DNA of 64,000 bases from an uncultured Alphaproteobacteria bacterium. Its GTDB lineage: Bacteria > Pseudomonadota > Alphaproteobacteria > UBA8366 > JADFVY01. Below, one piece after another: positions 9,629-19,512 of the stretch. Position 1 is the stretch's first letter. Each line of letters begins with the position of its first letter. Where the stretch lies: the NCBI GenBank assembly GCA_947259105.1, contig CAMYKU010000001.1, forward strand, positions 1 through 64,000. Direction: 5' to 3'. The notes beneath the pieces are model-generated. The model did no database searches. It was not told where the DNA came from and saw only the letters and a list, made by a program, of their open reading frames with translations. A program made the position numbers and the translations under genes.

Positions 9629-10372
9629 ATGATGAGGTATTTCACGATGGCGGTGGGGCAGCTCACCGACCCGCGGATGCGCGGCGTTCTGTGGATGGGC
9701 ATCCTGGGCGCGCTGGCAGTCTTCGTCCTGCTCTGGGCCGCGGTGTGGTGGCTTATGCTGGCGATCGACCCGTCCACGGTCTGGGGCCTGTCGACGCTGA
9801 TCGAGTGGTCCGGCGACTATTTCGACTGGGTGGCGGGCGCCGCTATCGTGGGCGCCATGCTGGTCGCCACCTTCCTGATGTTCCCTGCGGTCGTCACCAT
9901 TGTCGTCGGGATCTTCCTGGACAGGGTCGCGGATGCGGTCGAGGCCCGGTACTATCCGGACCTGGGACCGCCGCGCAGCCAGCCATTGGCGGAAACCCTG
10001 CTGTCGACGGTCAGATTCGCGGTGGTCGTCGTTCTGCTCAACATCCTGATCCTGCCGCTCTACCTGGTCCTGTTGCTGCTGCCGCCGGCGAATCTGGTTC
10101 TGTACTACCTGCTGAACGGCTATCTGGTGGGCCGGGAGTTTTTCGAGCTCGCCGCTTTCCGCCGCCTGGCGCCGGCCGAGGCGACGCGCCTGCGCCGCGC
10201 CTTCCGGTCGCGGGTGCTGATGGCCGGGGTCATCCTGACCTTCCTGATGACGATCCCGGTCGTGAACTTGCTGATGCCGGTGCTGGGCGCGGCGTTCATG
10301 GTGCATGTTGCGCACGATCTGATGCGCCGGCAGGCCATCGTGCCGGCCACCATCGGGCCCATTCAGGGATAG
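9629..10372 (+). CDS. EI24 / CysZ-family membrane protein
   Basis: 247 aa with about six hydrophobic segments: around residues 23-45, 65-100, a long pair at about 130-165, and two more near 195-235. The overall pattern matches the EI24 (DUF540) family, which includes the sulfate transporter CysZ. No sulfur-assimilation gene is adjacent, so sulfate transport should not be assumed. It is divergently transcribed from the PfkB kinase. Upstream ATGs are absent; the first two codons are Met-Met, so the exact start is uncertain by one codon. Confidence 0.8.
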   Translation: MMRYFTMAVGQLTDPRMRGVLWMGILGALAVFVLLWAAVWWLMLAIDPSTVWGLSTLIEWSGDYFDWVAGAAIVGAMLVATFLMFPAVVTIVVGIFLDRVADAVEARYYPDLGPPRSQPLAETLLSTVRFAVVVVLLNILILPLYLVLLLLPPANLVLYYLLNGYLVGREFFELAAFRRLAPAEATRLRRAFRSRVLMAGVILTFLMTIPVVNLLMPVLGAAFMVHVAHDLMRRQAIVPATIGPIQG

Positions 10373-10532
10373 ATTCACAGCTCTGCCTTGATTCCGTCAT
10401 GATTTATGGCGAATATTCCTCAAATTGATGGCGTAGCGCGTATCGTTTCAGTTACAAACCGATTCGGCATGGGGCCTCCGGCAAACGTCTGCCGCGGTCG
10501 CCTGCCGCCCGGTCCCCGAAGGAGAGACTGCC

Positions 10533-11009
10533 ATGGGCACGGTCAAGGAGATCACGCAACCAAATCAGCCACGCCCTGCAGCGTCGGCCCGGCCCGGAGC
10601 GGGCCTGCCGCGCAAGACGGGACCGCTTTCGGTTCAGAGCGACTCGAAGCGACTCACGGTCGGTCGGGAGATCAGCCTGTCGGGCGAGATAGACTCATGC
10701 GAAATGCTGGTTGTCGAAGGTGCGGTGAAGGCGACTCTTGACGGCTGCAAGACGCTGGAAATAGCGCGGTCCGGCAAATTCAACGGCACGGCCCACGTGG
10801 CGGTGGCGGATATCGCCGGCACGTTCGACGGCACCCTCATGGTCACCGACCGGTTGATCCTTCGCGCCACGGGGCGCATCGTCGGGACGATTCGCTATGG
10901 CGAGATCGAGATCGAGCGTGGCGGCCGGATCGAGGGAACCTCGGAGCATATGTCCGGCCGCGATAGCAGCAATGACGGCGGCACCGAGCGACACCCCCTG
11001 CAGCGCTGA
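10533..11009 (+). CDS. Bactofilin (polymer-forming cytoskeletal protein)
   Basis: 158 aa. After a Pro/Ala-rich disordered N-terminus of about 35 residues comes the DUF583 right-handed beta-helix with short repeated turns such as GEIDSCEMLVVEGAVKA, GKFNGTAHVAVA and GRIVGTIRYGEIEIERGG. A flexible C-terminal tail follows. Bactofilins self-assemble without nucleotide and act as scaffolds for cell-wall enzymes or polar structures. A good GGAGAG Shine-Dalgarno sequence lies 6-8 nt before the ATG. Its 3' end overlaps the next gene by 41 bp, suggesting coupled expression. Confidence 0.92.
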   Translation: MGTVKEITQPNQPRPAASARPGAGLPRKTGPLSVQSDSKRLTVGREISLSGEIDSCEMLVVEGAVKATLDGCKTLEIARSGKFNGTAHVAVADIAGTFDGTLMVTDRLILRATGRIVGTIRYGEIEIERGGRIEGTSEHMSGRDSSNDGGTERHPLQR

Positions 11010-11418
11010 GCCTGCCGCGACGCGGCGACCCGGGCTTGCGGTCATGCTGGCCGCGGCCCTGAGTCTTGCCGCGTGCGCCGAGGCGGGCGGTCCGCAGAGT
11101 GACGCGGAGGAGCAGGCGGCGGTGCTGGCGCCCTATAGCGGGATGGCCGTGGTGCCGCCATCGGCCGACCCCGATCAGTTGCTCGGACTCAGCGGCGACG
11201 ATATTGCCGCGAAGCTCGGCAAGCCGACGCTGATCCGGCGCGACGGTGATGCCGAGGTGTGGCAGTACCGGCGGGTGCGCTGCGTCCTCGACCTGTTCCT
11301 GTACGGCAGCCGCAAGCAGGTCGAGCACGTCGACCTGCGCGACCGCGGCGACGCCACCGACGAGGCGGTGCAGGCATGCTTCCAGCAGATGCTGGAGACT
11401 CCCCCGGATTCGACCTGA
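10969..11418 (+). CDS. Small predicted lipoprotein, SmpA/OmlA-like
   Basis: 149 aa from the ATG at 10969, which lies inside the end of the bactofilin gene; an alternative ATG at 11041 would give 125 aa. The sequence RRPGLAVMLAAALSLAAC is a lipoprotein signal with the modified cysteine in LAAC, favouring the upstream start because it supplies the basic n-region. The mature part has DPDQLLGLSGDDIAAKLGKP followed by EVWQYR, resembling the outer-membrane assembly (SmpA/BamE-like) fold, but I would not assign that function. Neither start has a strong ribosome-binding site. The overlap with the bactofilin gene implies a two-gene envelope unit. Confidence 0.75.
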   Translation, partial: AMTAAPSDTPCSAEPAATRRPGLAVMLAAALSLAACAEAGGPQSDAEEQAAVLAPYSGMAVVPPSADPDQLLGLSGDDIAAKLGKPTLIRRDGDAEVWQYRRVRCVLDLFLYGSRKQVEHVDLRDRGDATDEAVQACFQQMLETPPDST

Positions 11419-11430
11419 ATTGTCGCGCGA

Positions 11431-12063
11431 TCACAGCGCCTTCGCCTTGTAGCCGCAGAGGTCGTTGACCACGCAGGAAGGGCAATCCGGCTTGCGCGCC
11501 TTGCACACATAGCGCCCGTGCAGGATGAGCCAGTGGTGGGCGTGCAGCTTGTACTTCTGCGGCACCGCCTTCTCCAGCTTCTGTTCGACCGCCAGCGGCG
11601 TCTTGCCGGGGGCGAGGCCGGTGCGGTTGCCGACCCGGAAGATATGGGTGTCGACGGCGATGGTCGGCTCGGCGAAGGCAATGTTGAGGACGACATTGGC
11701 GGTCTTGCGGCCAACTCCGGGCAGCGTCTCCAGCGCCGCGCGGTCCCGCGGGACGGCGCCGCCATGCGCGTCGATCAGCATCCGGCTGAGCGCGATCACG
11801 TTCTTCGCCTTGGTGTTGAACAGCCCGATGGTCCGGATGTAGTCGCGCAGCCTGGCTTCGCCCAGCGCCACCATCTTCTGCGGCGTGTCCGCCACCTTGA
11901 ACAGCGGGCCGGTCGCCTTGTTCACCCCGACGTCGGTCGCCTGCGCCGACAGCACCACGGCGACCAGCAGCGTATACGGGTTGATGTATTCCAGCTCGCC
12001 GCGCGGGTCGGGATTGCGTTCCTCGAGCCGCCGGAAGAATTCCTCGATATCCGCCTTCTTCAT
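11431..12063 (-). CDS. nth: Endonuclease III (DNA glycosylase/AP lyase)
   Basis: 210 aa from the ATG at 12063; the 25-codon track extension is unlike the family. Base-excision repair enzyme removing oxidised pyrimidines. The helix-hairpin-helix has LPGVGRKTANVV with the catalytic Lys, the essential Asp is in AVDTHIFRVGNR, and the C-terminal [4Fe-4S] ligands follow the exact C-x6-C-x2-C-x5-C spacing (CKARKPDCPSCVVNDLC). It converges on the lipoprotein gene, with 12 bp between stops, and is divergent from the DUF2244 gene. Confidence 0.97.
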   Translation of the reverse strand: MKKADIEEFFRRLEERNPDPRGELEYINPYTLLVAVVLSAQATDVGVNKATGPLFKVADTPQKMVALGEARLRDYIRTIGLFNTKAKNVIALSRMLIDAHGGAVPRDRAALETLPGVGRKTANVVLNIAFAEPTIAVDTHIFRVGNRTGLAPGKTPLAVEQKLEKAVPQKYKLHAHHWLILHGRYVCKARKPDCPSCVVNDLCGYKAKAL

Positions 12064-12125
12064 GGCCGCGAGATTAGCCGCAGGCCGGTGCATCGCCAAG
12101 GCCCGTGACCCTTGTCCGCGCGAAA

Positions 12126-12160
12126 CAACCCCATGCACCGGCGTTTTCTGCGGGTTTCAG
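12126..12160 (-). repeat. 35-bp dispersed intergenic motif, copy 1
   Basis: On the minus strand this reads CTGAAACCCGCAGAAAAC and continues to GCATGGGGTTG. A second copy at 43992-44026 on the plus strand matches 32 of 35 positions. Both copies are intergenic. The function is unknown. Confidence 0.75.
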
Positions 12161-12226
12161 GCCCCCGTCGCACGGCCATCGGAGAGGACTCTGGACAGCG
12201 GGCACTGGGCGGAATAGCCTCGATCC

Positions 12227-12757
12227 ATGGCGGGTAGAGAGGATCGGGACCGCGCGTCCCGGGAGAGCGGCGGCCGCGTGTTTTTCGACGCGGTGCTGCA
12301 TCCCCATCGCAGCCTGACACGGCGCGGATTCGCCGTGGTCATGGCGATCGCCGCGGCCGGGCTGTTCGCGGTGGGGCTGCTGTTCCTGCTGCTGGGGGCC
12401 TGGCCGGTGATCGGATTCTGCGGCTTGGAAGTGCTGCTTCTGTATATCGCGTTACGCGTCAGTTTCCGCGATGCCCGGGCCTCGGAGCGGATCCGGCTCA
12501 GCGATTCCGGGCTGGAGATCAGCCGCCTGACGCCGGACGGCGCGGTGGCGGGGACCTGGCGCTTCCCGCCGAACTGGCTGCGCGTGACCATGGAGGAACC
12601 ACCGCGGCACGACAGCAAGCTGATACTGTCGAGCCACGGGCGGAACCTCGTCATCGGCCGCTTCCTTACCCCCGACGAGCGCGCCGAACTGGCGGCTGCG
12701 TTGCGCGCGGCGCTGGACCGCTGGCGCTGCAAACCGAACCCCTGCGCCGCGGCCTGA
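12227..12757 (+). CDS. DUF2244 domain membrane protein
   Basis: 176 aa. A polar N-terminus of about 25 residues is followed by HPHRSLTRRGF and two close hydrophobic segments (about 35-78), then a soluble C-terminal domain with RLSDSGLEISRL and a WRFPPNWLRV segment. This is the layout of the DUF2244 family, common in Alphaproteobacteria and of unknown function; it is often found near cytochrome c oxidase or nth genes. Here it is divergent from nth and 52 bp upstream of the EamA transporter gene. Confidence 0.82.
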   Translation: MAGREDRDRASRESGGRVFFDAVLHPHRSLTRRGFAVVMAIAAAGLFAVGLLFLLLGAWPVIGFCGLEVLLLYIALRVSFRDARASERIRLSDSGLEISRLTPDGAVAGTWRFPPNWLRVTMEEPPRHDSKLILSSHGRNLVIGRFLTPDERAELAAALRAALDRWRCKPNPCAAA

Positions 12758-12809
12758 GAGCCCGGACCGGAGTATGTTGTTGTTTTCACGGGCCAGGCTC
12801 TGATCCGCC

Positions 12810-13718
12810 GTGCCGACCCAACCGTCCCGGCCGGGCGCCGTCGAGATCGCCCTCCTGCTCTCGCTCGCCACGATCTGGAGCTCGTCCTTCGCCTTCATCA
12901 AGGTCGCGGTCGAGACGGTGCCGCCGCTCTCGGTGGCGGCCGGGCGCCTCCTGCTGGCCGCGGTGCTGATCGTCGCCGTGACCCGGCTGCGCGGCCTGAA
13001 ATTCCCGCGCGAGAAAGGCCTGTGGCCGAAATTCTTCGCCATCGGCCTGTTCGGCAACGCGCTGCCCTTCTTCCTGATCAGCTGGGGCGAGGTGACGATC
13101 GACAGCGGGCTGGCGGCGATCCTGATGGCGGCGATGCCGCTGGCGACGCTGGTGCTGGCGCATTTCTTCACCAGCGACGAGCGCATGAACCCGGCGCGCG
13201 TGCTTGGCGTGTTCCTTGGCTTCGGCGGGGTCCTGGTGCTGATCGGCCCGGCCGCGCTGGCCGGGCTCGGCGACGAGGCGATCCGCCAGACCGCCGTGGC
13301 CGGCGGCGCCGTCTGCTACGCCATCGCCACGGTCACGGCGCGGCGGCTGCCGAGGATGCCGCTGTTCGTCAGCAGCGCCGGTGCGCTGATCGCCTCGGTC
13401 GTGCTGTCGCTGCCGCTGGCGTTGCTGATCGACCGGCCCTGGGCGCTGTCGCCCTCGCCGGAATCGCTCGGCGCGGTGGTGGTGCTCGGGCTGTTCCCGA
13501 CGGCGCTCGCCATGCTGATGTATTTCGCCCTCTTGCAGCGCACCGGCGCCACCTTCATCGCGCTCAACAACTACCTGATCCCCAGCCTCGGCGTGATCTG
13601 GGGCATCCTGTTCCTCGGCGAAGCGCTGTCGCCGCGCGCCATCCTCGCCCTCGCCATCATCCTCGCCGGCATCGCGGTGACCCGCATCGGCATGCGGCAG
13701 GGCGCGCCGAAGGCGTAG
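12810..13718 (+). CDS. EamA/DMT-superfamily transporter
   Basis: 302 aa starting at GTG. Two tandem EamA repeats of five helices each: the first runs about 10-135 and the second about 150-290, with the characteristic WSSSFAFIKVAVETVPPL near the N-terminus and NNYLIPSLGVIWGILFLGE in the second half. Drug/metabolite transporters of this type export amino acids or other small metabolites; the substrate is not evident. The gene ends two bases before a long inverted repeat shared with the convergent dapB. Confidence 0.88.
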   Translation: MPTQPSRPGAVEIALLLSLATIWSSSFAFIKVAVETVPPLSVAAGRLLLAAVLIVAVTRLRGLKFPREKGLWPKFFAIGLFGNALPFFLISWGEVTIDSGLAAILMAAMPLATLVLAHFFTSDERMNPARVLGVFLGFGGVLVLIGPAALAGLGDEAIRQTAVAGGAVCYAIATVTARRLPRMPLFVSSAGALIASVVLSLPLALLIDRPWALSPSPESLGAVVVLGLFPTALAMLMYFALLQRTGATFIALNNYLIPSLGVIWGILFLGEALSPRAILALAIILAGIAVTRIGMRQGAPKA

Positions 13719-13724
13719 TTTGAT

Positions 13725-13800
13725 TAACCACAGAGACACAGAGACACAGAGAGGGCGGTGAATCCGAAATCCCCTCTGTGTCTCTGTGTCTCTGTGGTTA
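13725..13800. repeat. CACAGAGA inverted repeat, copy 1
   Basis: Left arm 13725-13755 begins TAACCACAGAGACACAGAG; right arm 13772-13800 is its near-perfect reverse complement, with a 16-nt loop between. The arms themselves are built from a tandem CAGAGACA unit. It lies exactly between two convergent genes (eamA and dapB), where it could block read-through. Another copy is at 37634-37809. Confidence 0.9.
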
Positions 13801-13829
13801 TCTAATCAATTCAAACAGGTCGGCGGATT

Positions 13830-14645
13830 TCAGGTCTCGAGTCCCAGCACATCGCGCATCGAGTACAGCCCCGGCTTGCGCCCCTTCGTCCACAGCGCGG
13901 CGCGCACCGCGCCGGCGGCGAAGAGCTGGCGGCTGGAGGCCCTGTGGGTGAGCTCGATGCGCTCGCCGGCGCCGGCGAAGACCACCGTGTGGTCGCCGAC
14001 CACGTCGCCGCCGCGCAGCGTCGCGAAGCCGATCTCGCCGCGCGGCCGGGCCCCGGTGTGGCCCTCCCGCGCCAGCCGCGCCGCGGTGTCGAGGTCGACA
14101 TTGCGGCCGGACGCCGCCGCCCGGCCGAGCCCCAGCGCCGTGCCGGACGGCGCATCGACCTTGTGGCGGTGATGCATCTCGAGGATCTCGATGTCATAGG
14201 ATTCGTCCAGCGTGCGGGCGACCTGCTCGACCAGCGCCATCAGCAGGGTCACGCCGGCGCTCATGTTCGGGGCGACGACGACCGGCACGTGGCGCGCGGC
14301 GCCGCGCAGCGCCTCCCTGTGGCTGTCGGTGAGGCCCGTGGTGCCGATCACCATGGCGGCGCCGGCCTGGGCCGCGAGCTCCGCATGCATCACCGTCGCA
14401 TCGGGCGCGGTGAAGTCGATCACCGCGTCGACGTGGGCAATCATCGCCGCCGCATCGTCGCCGACCGTAACGCCAACCTCGCCGATCCCGGCCAGCATCC
14501 CGGCATCCTGGCCGATCGCCTCGCTGCCCGGCCGTTCGGTCGCGCCGGCCAGCGCGCAGTCCACGCTCTCACCGGCCTGGCGCACCAGCATCCGGCCCAT
14601 GCGCCCGGCGGCGCCGACGACGCCGATTTTCATCTTTCTGGCCAT
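13830..14645 (-). CDS. dapB: 4-hydroxy-tetrahydrodipicolinate reductase
   Basis: 271 aa. Catalyses the NAD(P)H-dependent reduction step of lysine and diaminopimelate synthesis. The Rossmann motif GVVGAAGRMGRM is near residue 8, ATVMHAELAAQAGAAMVIGTTG gives the nucleotide region, and the catalytic HHRHKVDAPSGTA motif is near residue 160. A GGGGAG ribosome-binding sequence lies 9 nt before the ATG at 14645, favouring it over the internal ATG four codons later. Lying near dnaJ/dnaK is typical for Rhodospirillales. Confidence 0.96.
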   Translation of the reverse strand: MARKMKIGVVGAAGRMGRMLVRQAGESVDCALAGATERPGSEAIGQDAGMLAGIGEVGVTVGDDAAAMIAHVDAVIDFTAPDATVMHAELAAQAGAAMVIGTTGLTDSHREALRGAARHVPVVVAPNMSAGVTLLMALVEQVARTLDESYDIEILEMHHRHKVDAPSGTALGLGRAAASGRNVDLDTAARLAREGHTGARPRGEIGFATLRGGDVVGDHTVVFAGAGERIELTHRASSRQLFAAGAVRAALWTKGRKPGLYSMRDVLGLET

Positions 14646-14951
14646 GGCAGCATGCTCCCCGCCCGGTGATCTCCGGCGCTGTTAAAGCATATTCGCGGCG
14701 GCGAGGCGAGGGGGCGCGGATGGGCGGGCGCTGCTGTTCCGGCCGCGATCGGTGATGCAGGTGGTCGTGCAGTGCGGCGACGCGGTCGGCGCCTGCACCC
14801 AGGCGATCGAGCGCGCCGTGCGAAACATCCGGTTCCGGCGCAAGGCGCAGGACGACATCGTCGTGGGCACGGGCGCATCGCCGCCCGAAGACAGGCGGGA
14901 CGACACATAGGGCGTTTCAAGATTGTCTGGATCCGAACTTGCGGCAGTTGT
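14646..14951. other. Intergenic stretch before the dapB start, no supported gene
   Basis: About 300 bp between dapB and the palindromic repeat. A short plus-strand frame (ATG about 14755, ending at the TAG near 14910) could encode about 50 aa, including QAIERAVRNIRFRRKAQDD. It has no clear ribosome-binding site and I recognise no family, so I do not call it. The dapB promoter must lie here. Confidence 0.4.
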
Positions 14952-15060
14952 GCGACCTCATACTTCGAGACGCCCCTGCGGGGCTCCTCAGCATGAGGCT
15001 CAAACGTTTATGCCCTCATGCTGAGGAGGGCCGAAGGCCCGTCTCGAAGTATGAGGTCGC
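14952..15060. repeat. 109-bp nested palindromic repeat
   Basis: Outer arms GCGACCTCATACTTCGAGAC and its reverse complement (14952-14972 and 15040-15060) are perfect over 21 bp. Inside them a second perfect pair, CTCCTCAGCATGAGG and CCTCATGCTGAGGAG (14984-14998 and 15014-15028), forms a second stem. It sits 50 bp downstream of dnaJ. Very similar CCTCATxCTGAGGAG elements are common between genes of many Alphaproteobacteria, from general knowledge. Confidence 0.9.
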
Positions 15061-15110
15061 GAGGCGCCGGTGCCGATCAAACTTGAAAAGCTCCAGTCGT
15101 GCGGGCCGGC

Positions 15111-16247
15111 CTACTCGGTCAGGTCGTCCCAGAATTCCTTCACCTTGGCGAAGAAGCCATGATGTTCGGGCTGGTGCTTGGAATGGCCGCCGCCGGCCTT
15201 GTCGAACTCCTCGAGCAGCTCCCTCTGGCGCTTCGTCAGCTTGACCGGGGTTTCCACCTGCGCCTCGATATACATGTCGCCGCGGCTCTTCGAGCGCAGC
15301 ACCGCCATGCCCTTGTTGCGCAGGCGCAGGCGGTGGCCGGTCTGCGCACCGGCGGGGATGTTGACCTTGGCCCGGCCGCCTTCGATGGTCGGCACCTCGA
15401 TGGCGCCGCCGAGCGTGGCCACCGTCATCGGCAGCGGCACCCGGCAATACAGGTCGGCCCCCTCGCGCCGGAACAGCGGATGCGGCGCCACCGACAGGAA
15501 GATATAGAGGTCGCCCGGCGGGCCGCCGCGCAGCCCGGCCTCGCCCTCGCCGGGGACGCGGATCCGGTTGCCGTCCTCGACGCCCGGCGGGATCTTCACG
15601 GCCAGGGTCTTTTCCTTGCGCTCGCGCCCGGTGCCGCGGCAGGTCGCGCAGGGATGGTCGATCACCCGGCCCTGGCCCTGGCAGCTCGGGCAGGTACGCT
15701 CGATGGTGAAGAAGCCCTGCTGCGCACGCACCCGGCCGGCGCCCTGGCAGGTCGGGCAGGACACCGGCTGCGCCCCGCCTTCCGCGCCGGAGCCGCTGCA
15801 GGCGGTGCAGGCGACCGAGGTCGGCAGGTGGACTTCCGGCTCCCGCCCGCGGAACGCATCCTCCAGCGAGATTTCCATGTTGTAGCGCAGGTCGGCGCCG
15901 CGCGTCGCCGTATTGCCGCGCCGCGCACCGGTAAAGTCGCCGAACATCTCGTCGAAGATGTCGGCGAAGCCGGAGGCGAAATCGAAACCGCCGCGGCCGG
16001 CGCCGGGCCCGGCGCCGCCATTCTCGAACGCGGCGTGCCCATAACGGTCGTAGGCCGCGCGTTTCTGATCGTCCTTGAGGATTTCGTAGGCTTCGTTGAC
16101 TTCCTTGAAGCGCGCTTCGGCGGCCTTGTCGTCGGGATTGCGGTCCGGGTGGCACTCCATCGCAATCTTGCGGTAGGCCGATTTCAGGCTCGCCGCGTCG
16201 GCGTCCCGCGATACGCCCAGGAGATCGTAATAGTCCGCCTTCTCCAT
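15111..16247 (-). CDS. dnaJ: Molecular chaperone DnaJ
   Basis: 378 aa from the ATG at 16247 ([12 protein letters not shown]); the 23 upstream codons of the track ORF are not conserved sequence. J-domain with HPD in CHPDRNP, Gly/Phe-rich linker (about 75-125), four zinc-binding CxxCxGxG modules ([32 protein letters not shown]) and a C-terminal substrate-binding domain. Works with DnaK and GrpE, both encoded nearby. It follows dnaK by 232 bp on the same strand, a wide gap for this pair, and that gap carries a dispersed repeat and GC-rich palindromes. Confidence 0.97.
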   Translation of the reverse strand: MEKADYYDLLGVSRDADAASLKSAYRKIAMECHPDRNPDDKAAEARFKEVNEAYEILKDDQKRAAYDRYGHAAFENGGAGPGAGRGGFDFASGFADIFDEMFGDFTGARRGNTATRGADLRYNMEISLEDAFRGREPEVHLPTSVACTACSGSGAEGGAQPVSCPTCQGAGRVRAQQGFFTIERTCPSCQGQGRVIDHPCATCRGTGRERKEKTLAVKIPPGVEDGNRIRVPGEGEAGLRGGPPGDLYIFLSVAPHPLFRREGADLYCRVPLPMTVATLGGAIEVPTIEGGRAKVNIPAGAQTGHRLRLRNKGMAVLRSKSRGDMYIEAQVETPVKLTKRQRELLEEFDKAGGGHSKHQPEHHGFFAKVKEFWDDLTE

Positions 16248-16260
16248 CCCAAACCCCTGG

Positions 16261-16359
16261 AGCGGGTCGCGACTGATCGCGCTCACGATCAATCGCGTGA
16301 ATCCGCTCGACATCAATAAACTAGAGCCGATTCACCGGCTTGGCGGATCGCCGAAGGCG
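16261..16359 (+). repeat. 99-bp dispersed repeat, copy 1 (dnaK-dnaJ gap)
   Basis: Begins AGCGGGTCGCGACTGATCG and ends GATCGCCGAAGGCG. A copy of identical length lies at 32841-32939 and matches about 74 of 99 positions without gaps, with the outer 50 and last 20 bases best conserved. A small GATCG/CGATC inverted repeat occurs in the left half. It starts 13 bp upstream of dnaJ. Confidence 0.7.
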
Positions 16360-16479
16360 ATTCCACGCAACCCGGATCGGGTCTAGTACCCGCCAAAACC
16401 GGCACGGCCCCGGCGGCCTGGGGCCACCGGGGATCTGCCGGAACTCGATCGTGCGCCGTGCCGCGGCACGGCGGGGCCG

Positions 16480-18402
<1,923 letters not shown>

Positions 18403-18524
18403 CTTCTCGTTTCCTTTTCAGCGGGCGCCGGAGACCCGATCCGTCGGCGCCGTCCGGTACCCCCGTGGGGTTTGAAAAAACAGAACTTTCTAATGCGCGC
18501 CCCGTACCGGAGCGCCTCAGAGGG

Positions 18525-18556
18525 CTATATAGGAAAGGGTTCGAGGGCGTACAACC
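18525..18556 (-). promoter_or_regulatory. Predicted sigma-32 (RpoH) heat-shock promoter of dnaK
   Basis: On the minus strand GTTG is followed after 18 bp by CCTATATAG (18525-18533). This closely resembles the alphaproteobacterial RpoH consensus (CTTG, 17-18 bp, CYTATNT). No CIRCE operator was found here, so dnaK is probably under RpoH rather than HrcA control. Confidence 0.6.
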
Positions 18557-18630
18557 TTCGGCATGGCAATTTCGCTTATGCGTGCCGCGCGGGCTGCGCG
18601 GCGGGGCAAACCGGGCTATTTTGCGGGCAC

Positions 18631-19512
18631 ATGATCGTTTCGGCAAGCTACCGCACCGACATCCCCGCGTTCTACGGCGACTGGTTCATGAACCGGATCG
18701 CCGCCGGCGATGCGCGGGTCGCCAGCCCGTATGGCGGGCGGCCCTACCGCGTGTCGTTGCGGCAAGGCGCGGTCGACGGGTTCGTGTTGTGGACCCGCAA
18801 TATCGGGCCGCTGGCCGGCCGCCTGCCGGAGGTCGCGGCGATCGCGCCCTTCGCGGTGCAGTTCACGGTGACCGGTTATCCGCGCGCGCTCGAGCCCGGC
18901 GTCATCGATACGGAGGCCGCGATCGCCCAGATCCGCGATCTGGCCCGGGTCTGGGGCAGGCGCGCGGTGGTCTGGCGGTACGATCCCGTCGTCGATACCG
19001 GCCTCACCGGCCCGGCATGGCATCGCGGCAATTTCGCCGCCCTGGCCGCGGCGCTGGACGGCGCGGTCGACGAGGTCGTGGTGTCGTTCGCGCAGATCTA
19101 CGCCAAGACACGGCGCAACCTCGACGCCGCCGCGCGGCGGCACGGATTTTCCTGGCGCGATCCCGAAGCCGGGGAAAAGCGGGCCCTGATCGGCGGCCTG
19201 GCCGCGATCGCGGCGGCGCACGGCATGCGGCTGACGGTCTGCACCCAGCCGGAGTATGTCGTCGAGGGCGCGGAACCGGCACGCTGCATCGACGCGGCCC
19301 GGCTGTCGGATATCGCCGGCCGGACGATAACGGCGCGGGTCAGGGGCAACCGCCCGGGCTGCCTGTGCCACGAGTCGCGCGACATCGGGGCCTACGATTC
19401 GTGCCCGCAGGGCTGCGCCTACTGCTATGCGGTATCGAGCCGCGCCGCGGCGAAGCGGTTCCTGGCGGCGCATGACGCCGGGGCGGACAGTCTTGACAGG
19501 ATATCGGGCTAG
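18631..19512 (+). CDS. DUF1848 family protein with radical-SAM-like cysteine cluster
   Basis: 293 aa from the ATG at 18631 (MIVSASYRTDIPAFYGDWF). The N-terminal sequence, the GFVLWTRN segment and QFTVTGYPR are typical of DUF1848. The C-terminus has PGCLCHESRDIGAYDSCPQG followed by CAYCYAV, a cysteine set resembling an Fe-S or radical-SAM type cluster, although the Cx3Cx2C order is not canonical. The biochemical role of the family is unknown. It is divergent from dnaK and converges on the DUF2007 pair, overlapping it by four bases at the stops. Confidence 0.88.
   Translation: MIVSASYRTDIPAFYGDWFMNRIAAGDARVASPYGGRPYRVSLRQGAVDGFVLWTRNIGPLAGRLPEVAAIAPFAVQFTVTGYPRALEPGVIDTEAAIAQIRDLARVWGRRAVVWRYDPVVDTGLTGPAWHRGNFAALAAALDGAVDEVVVSFAQIYAKTRRNLDAAARRHGFSWRDPEAGEKRALIGGLAAIAAAHGMRLTVCTQPEYVVEGAEPARCIDAARLSDIAGRTITARVRGNRPGCLCHESRDIGAYDSCPQGCAYCYAVSSRAAAKRFLAAHDAGADSLDRISG

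Noticed and set aside
8510-10378. 622-aa ORF as an extended kinase
   Set aside because: The first 284 residues are antisense to the EI24 gene; the PfkB fold starts at 9526.
13725-13800. CACAGAGA units considered as a CRISPR array
   Set aside because: The short units are tandem or inverted without unique spacers and no cas genes are nearby.
14646-14951. Short plus-strand ORF of about 50 aa and minus-strand ORFs in the dapB-dnaJ gap
   Set aside because: No ribosome-binding site, no recognisable family, and the region is followed by a palindromic repeat.
18403-18630. CIRCE operator upstream of dnaK or hrcA
   Set aside because: No TTAGCACTC-N9-GAGTGCTAA match was found in either promoter region.
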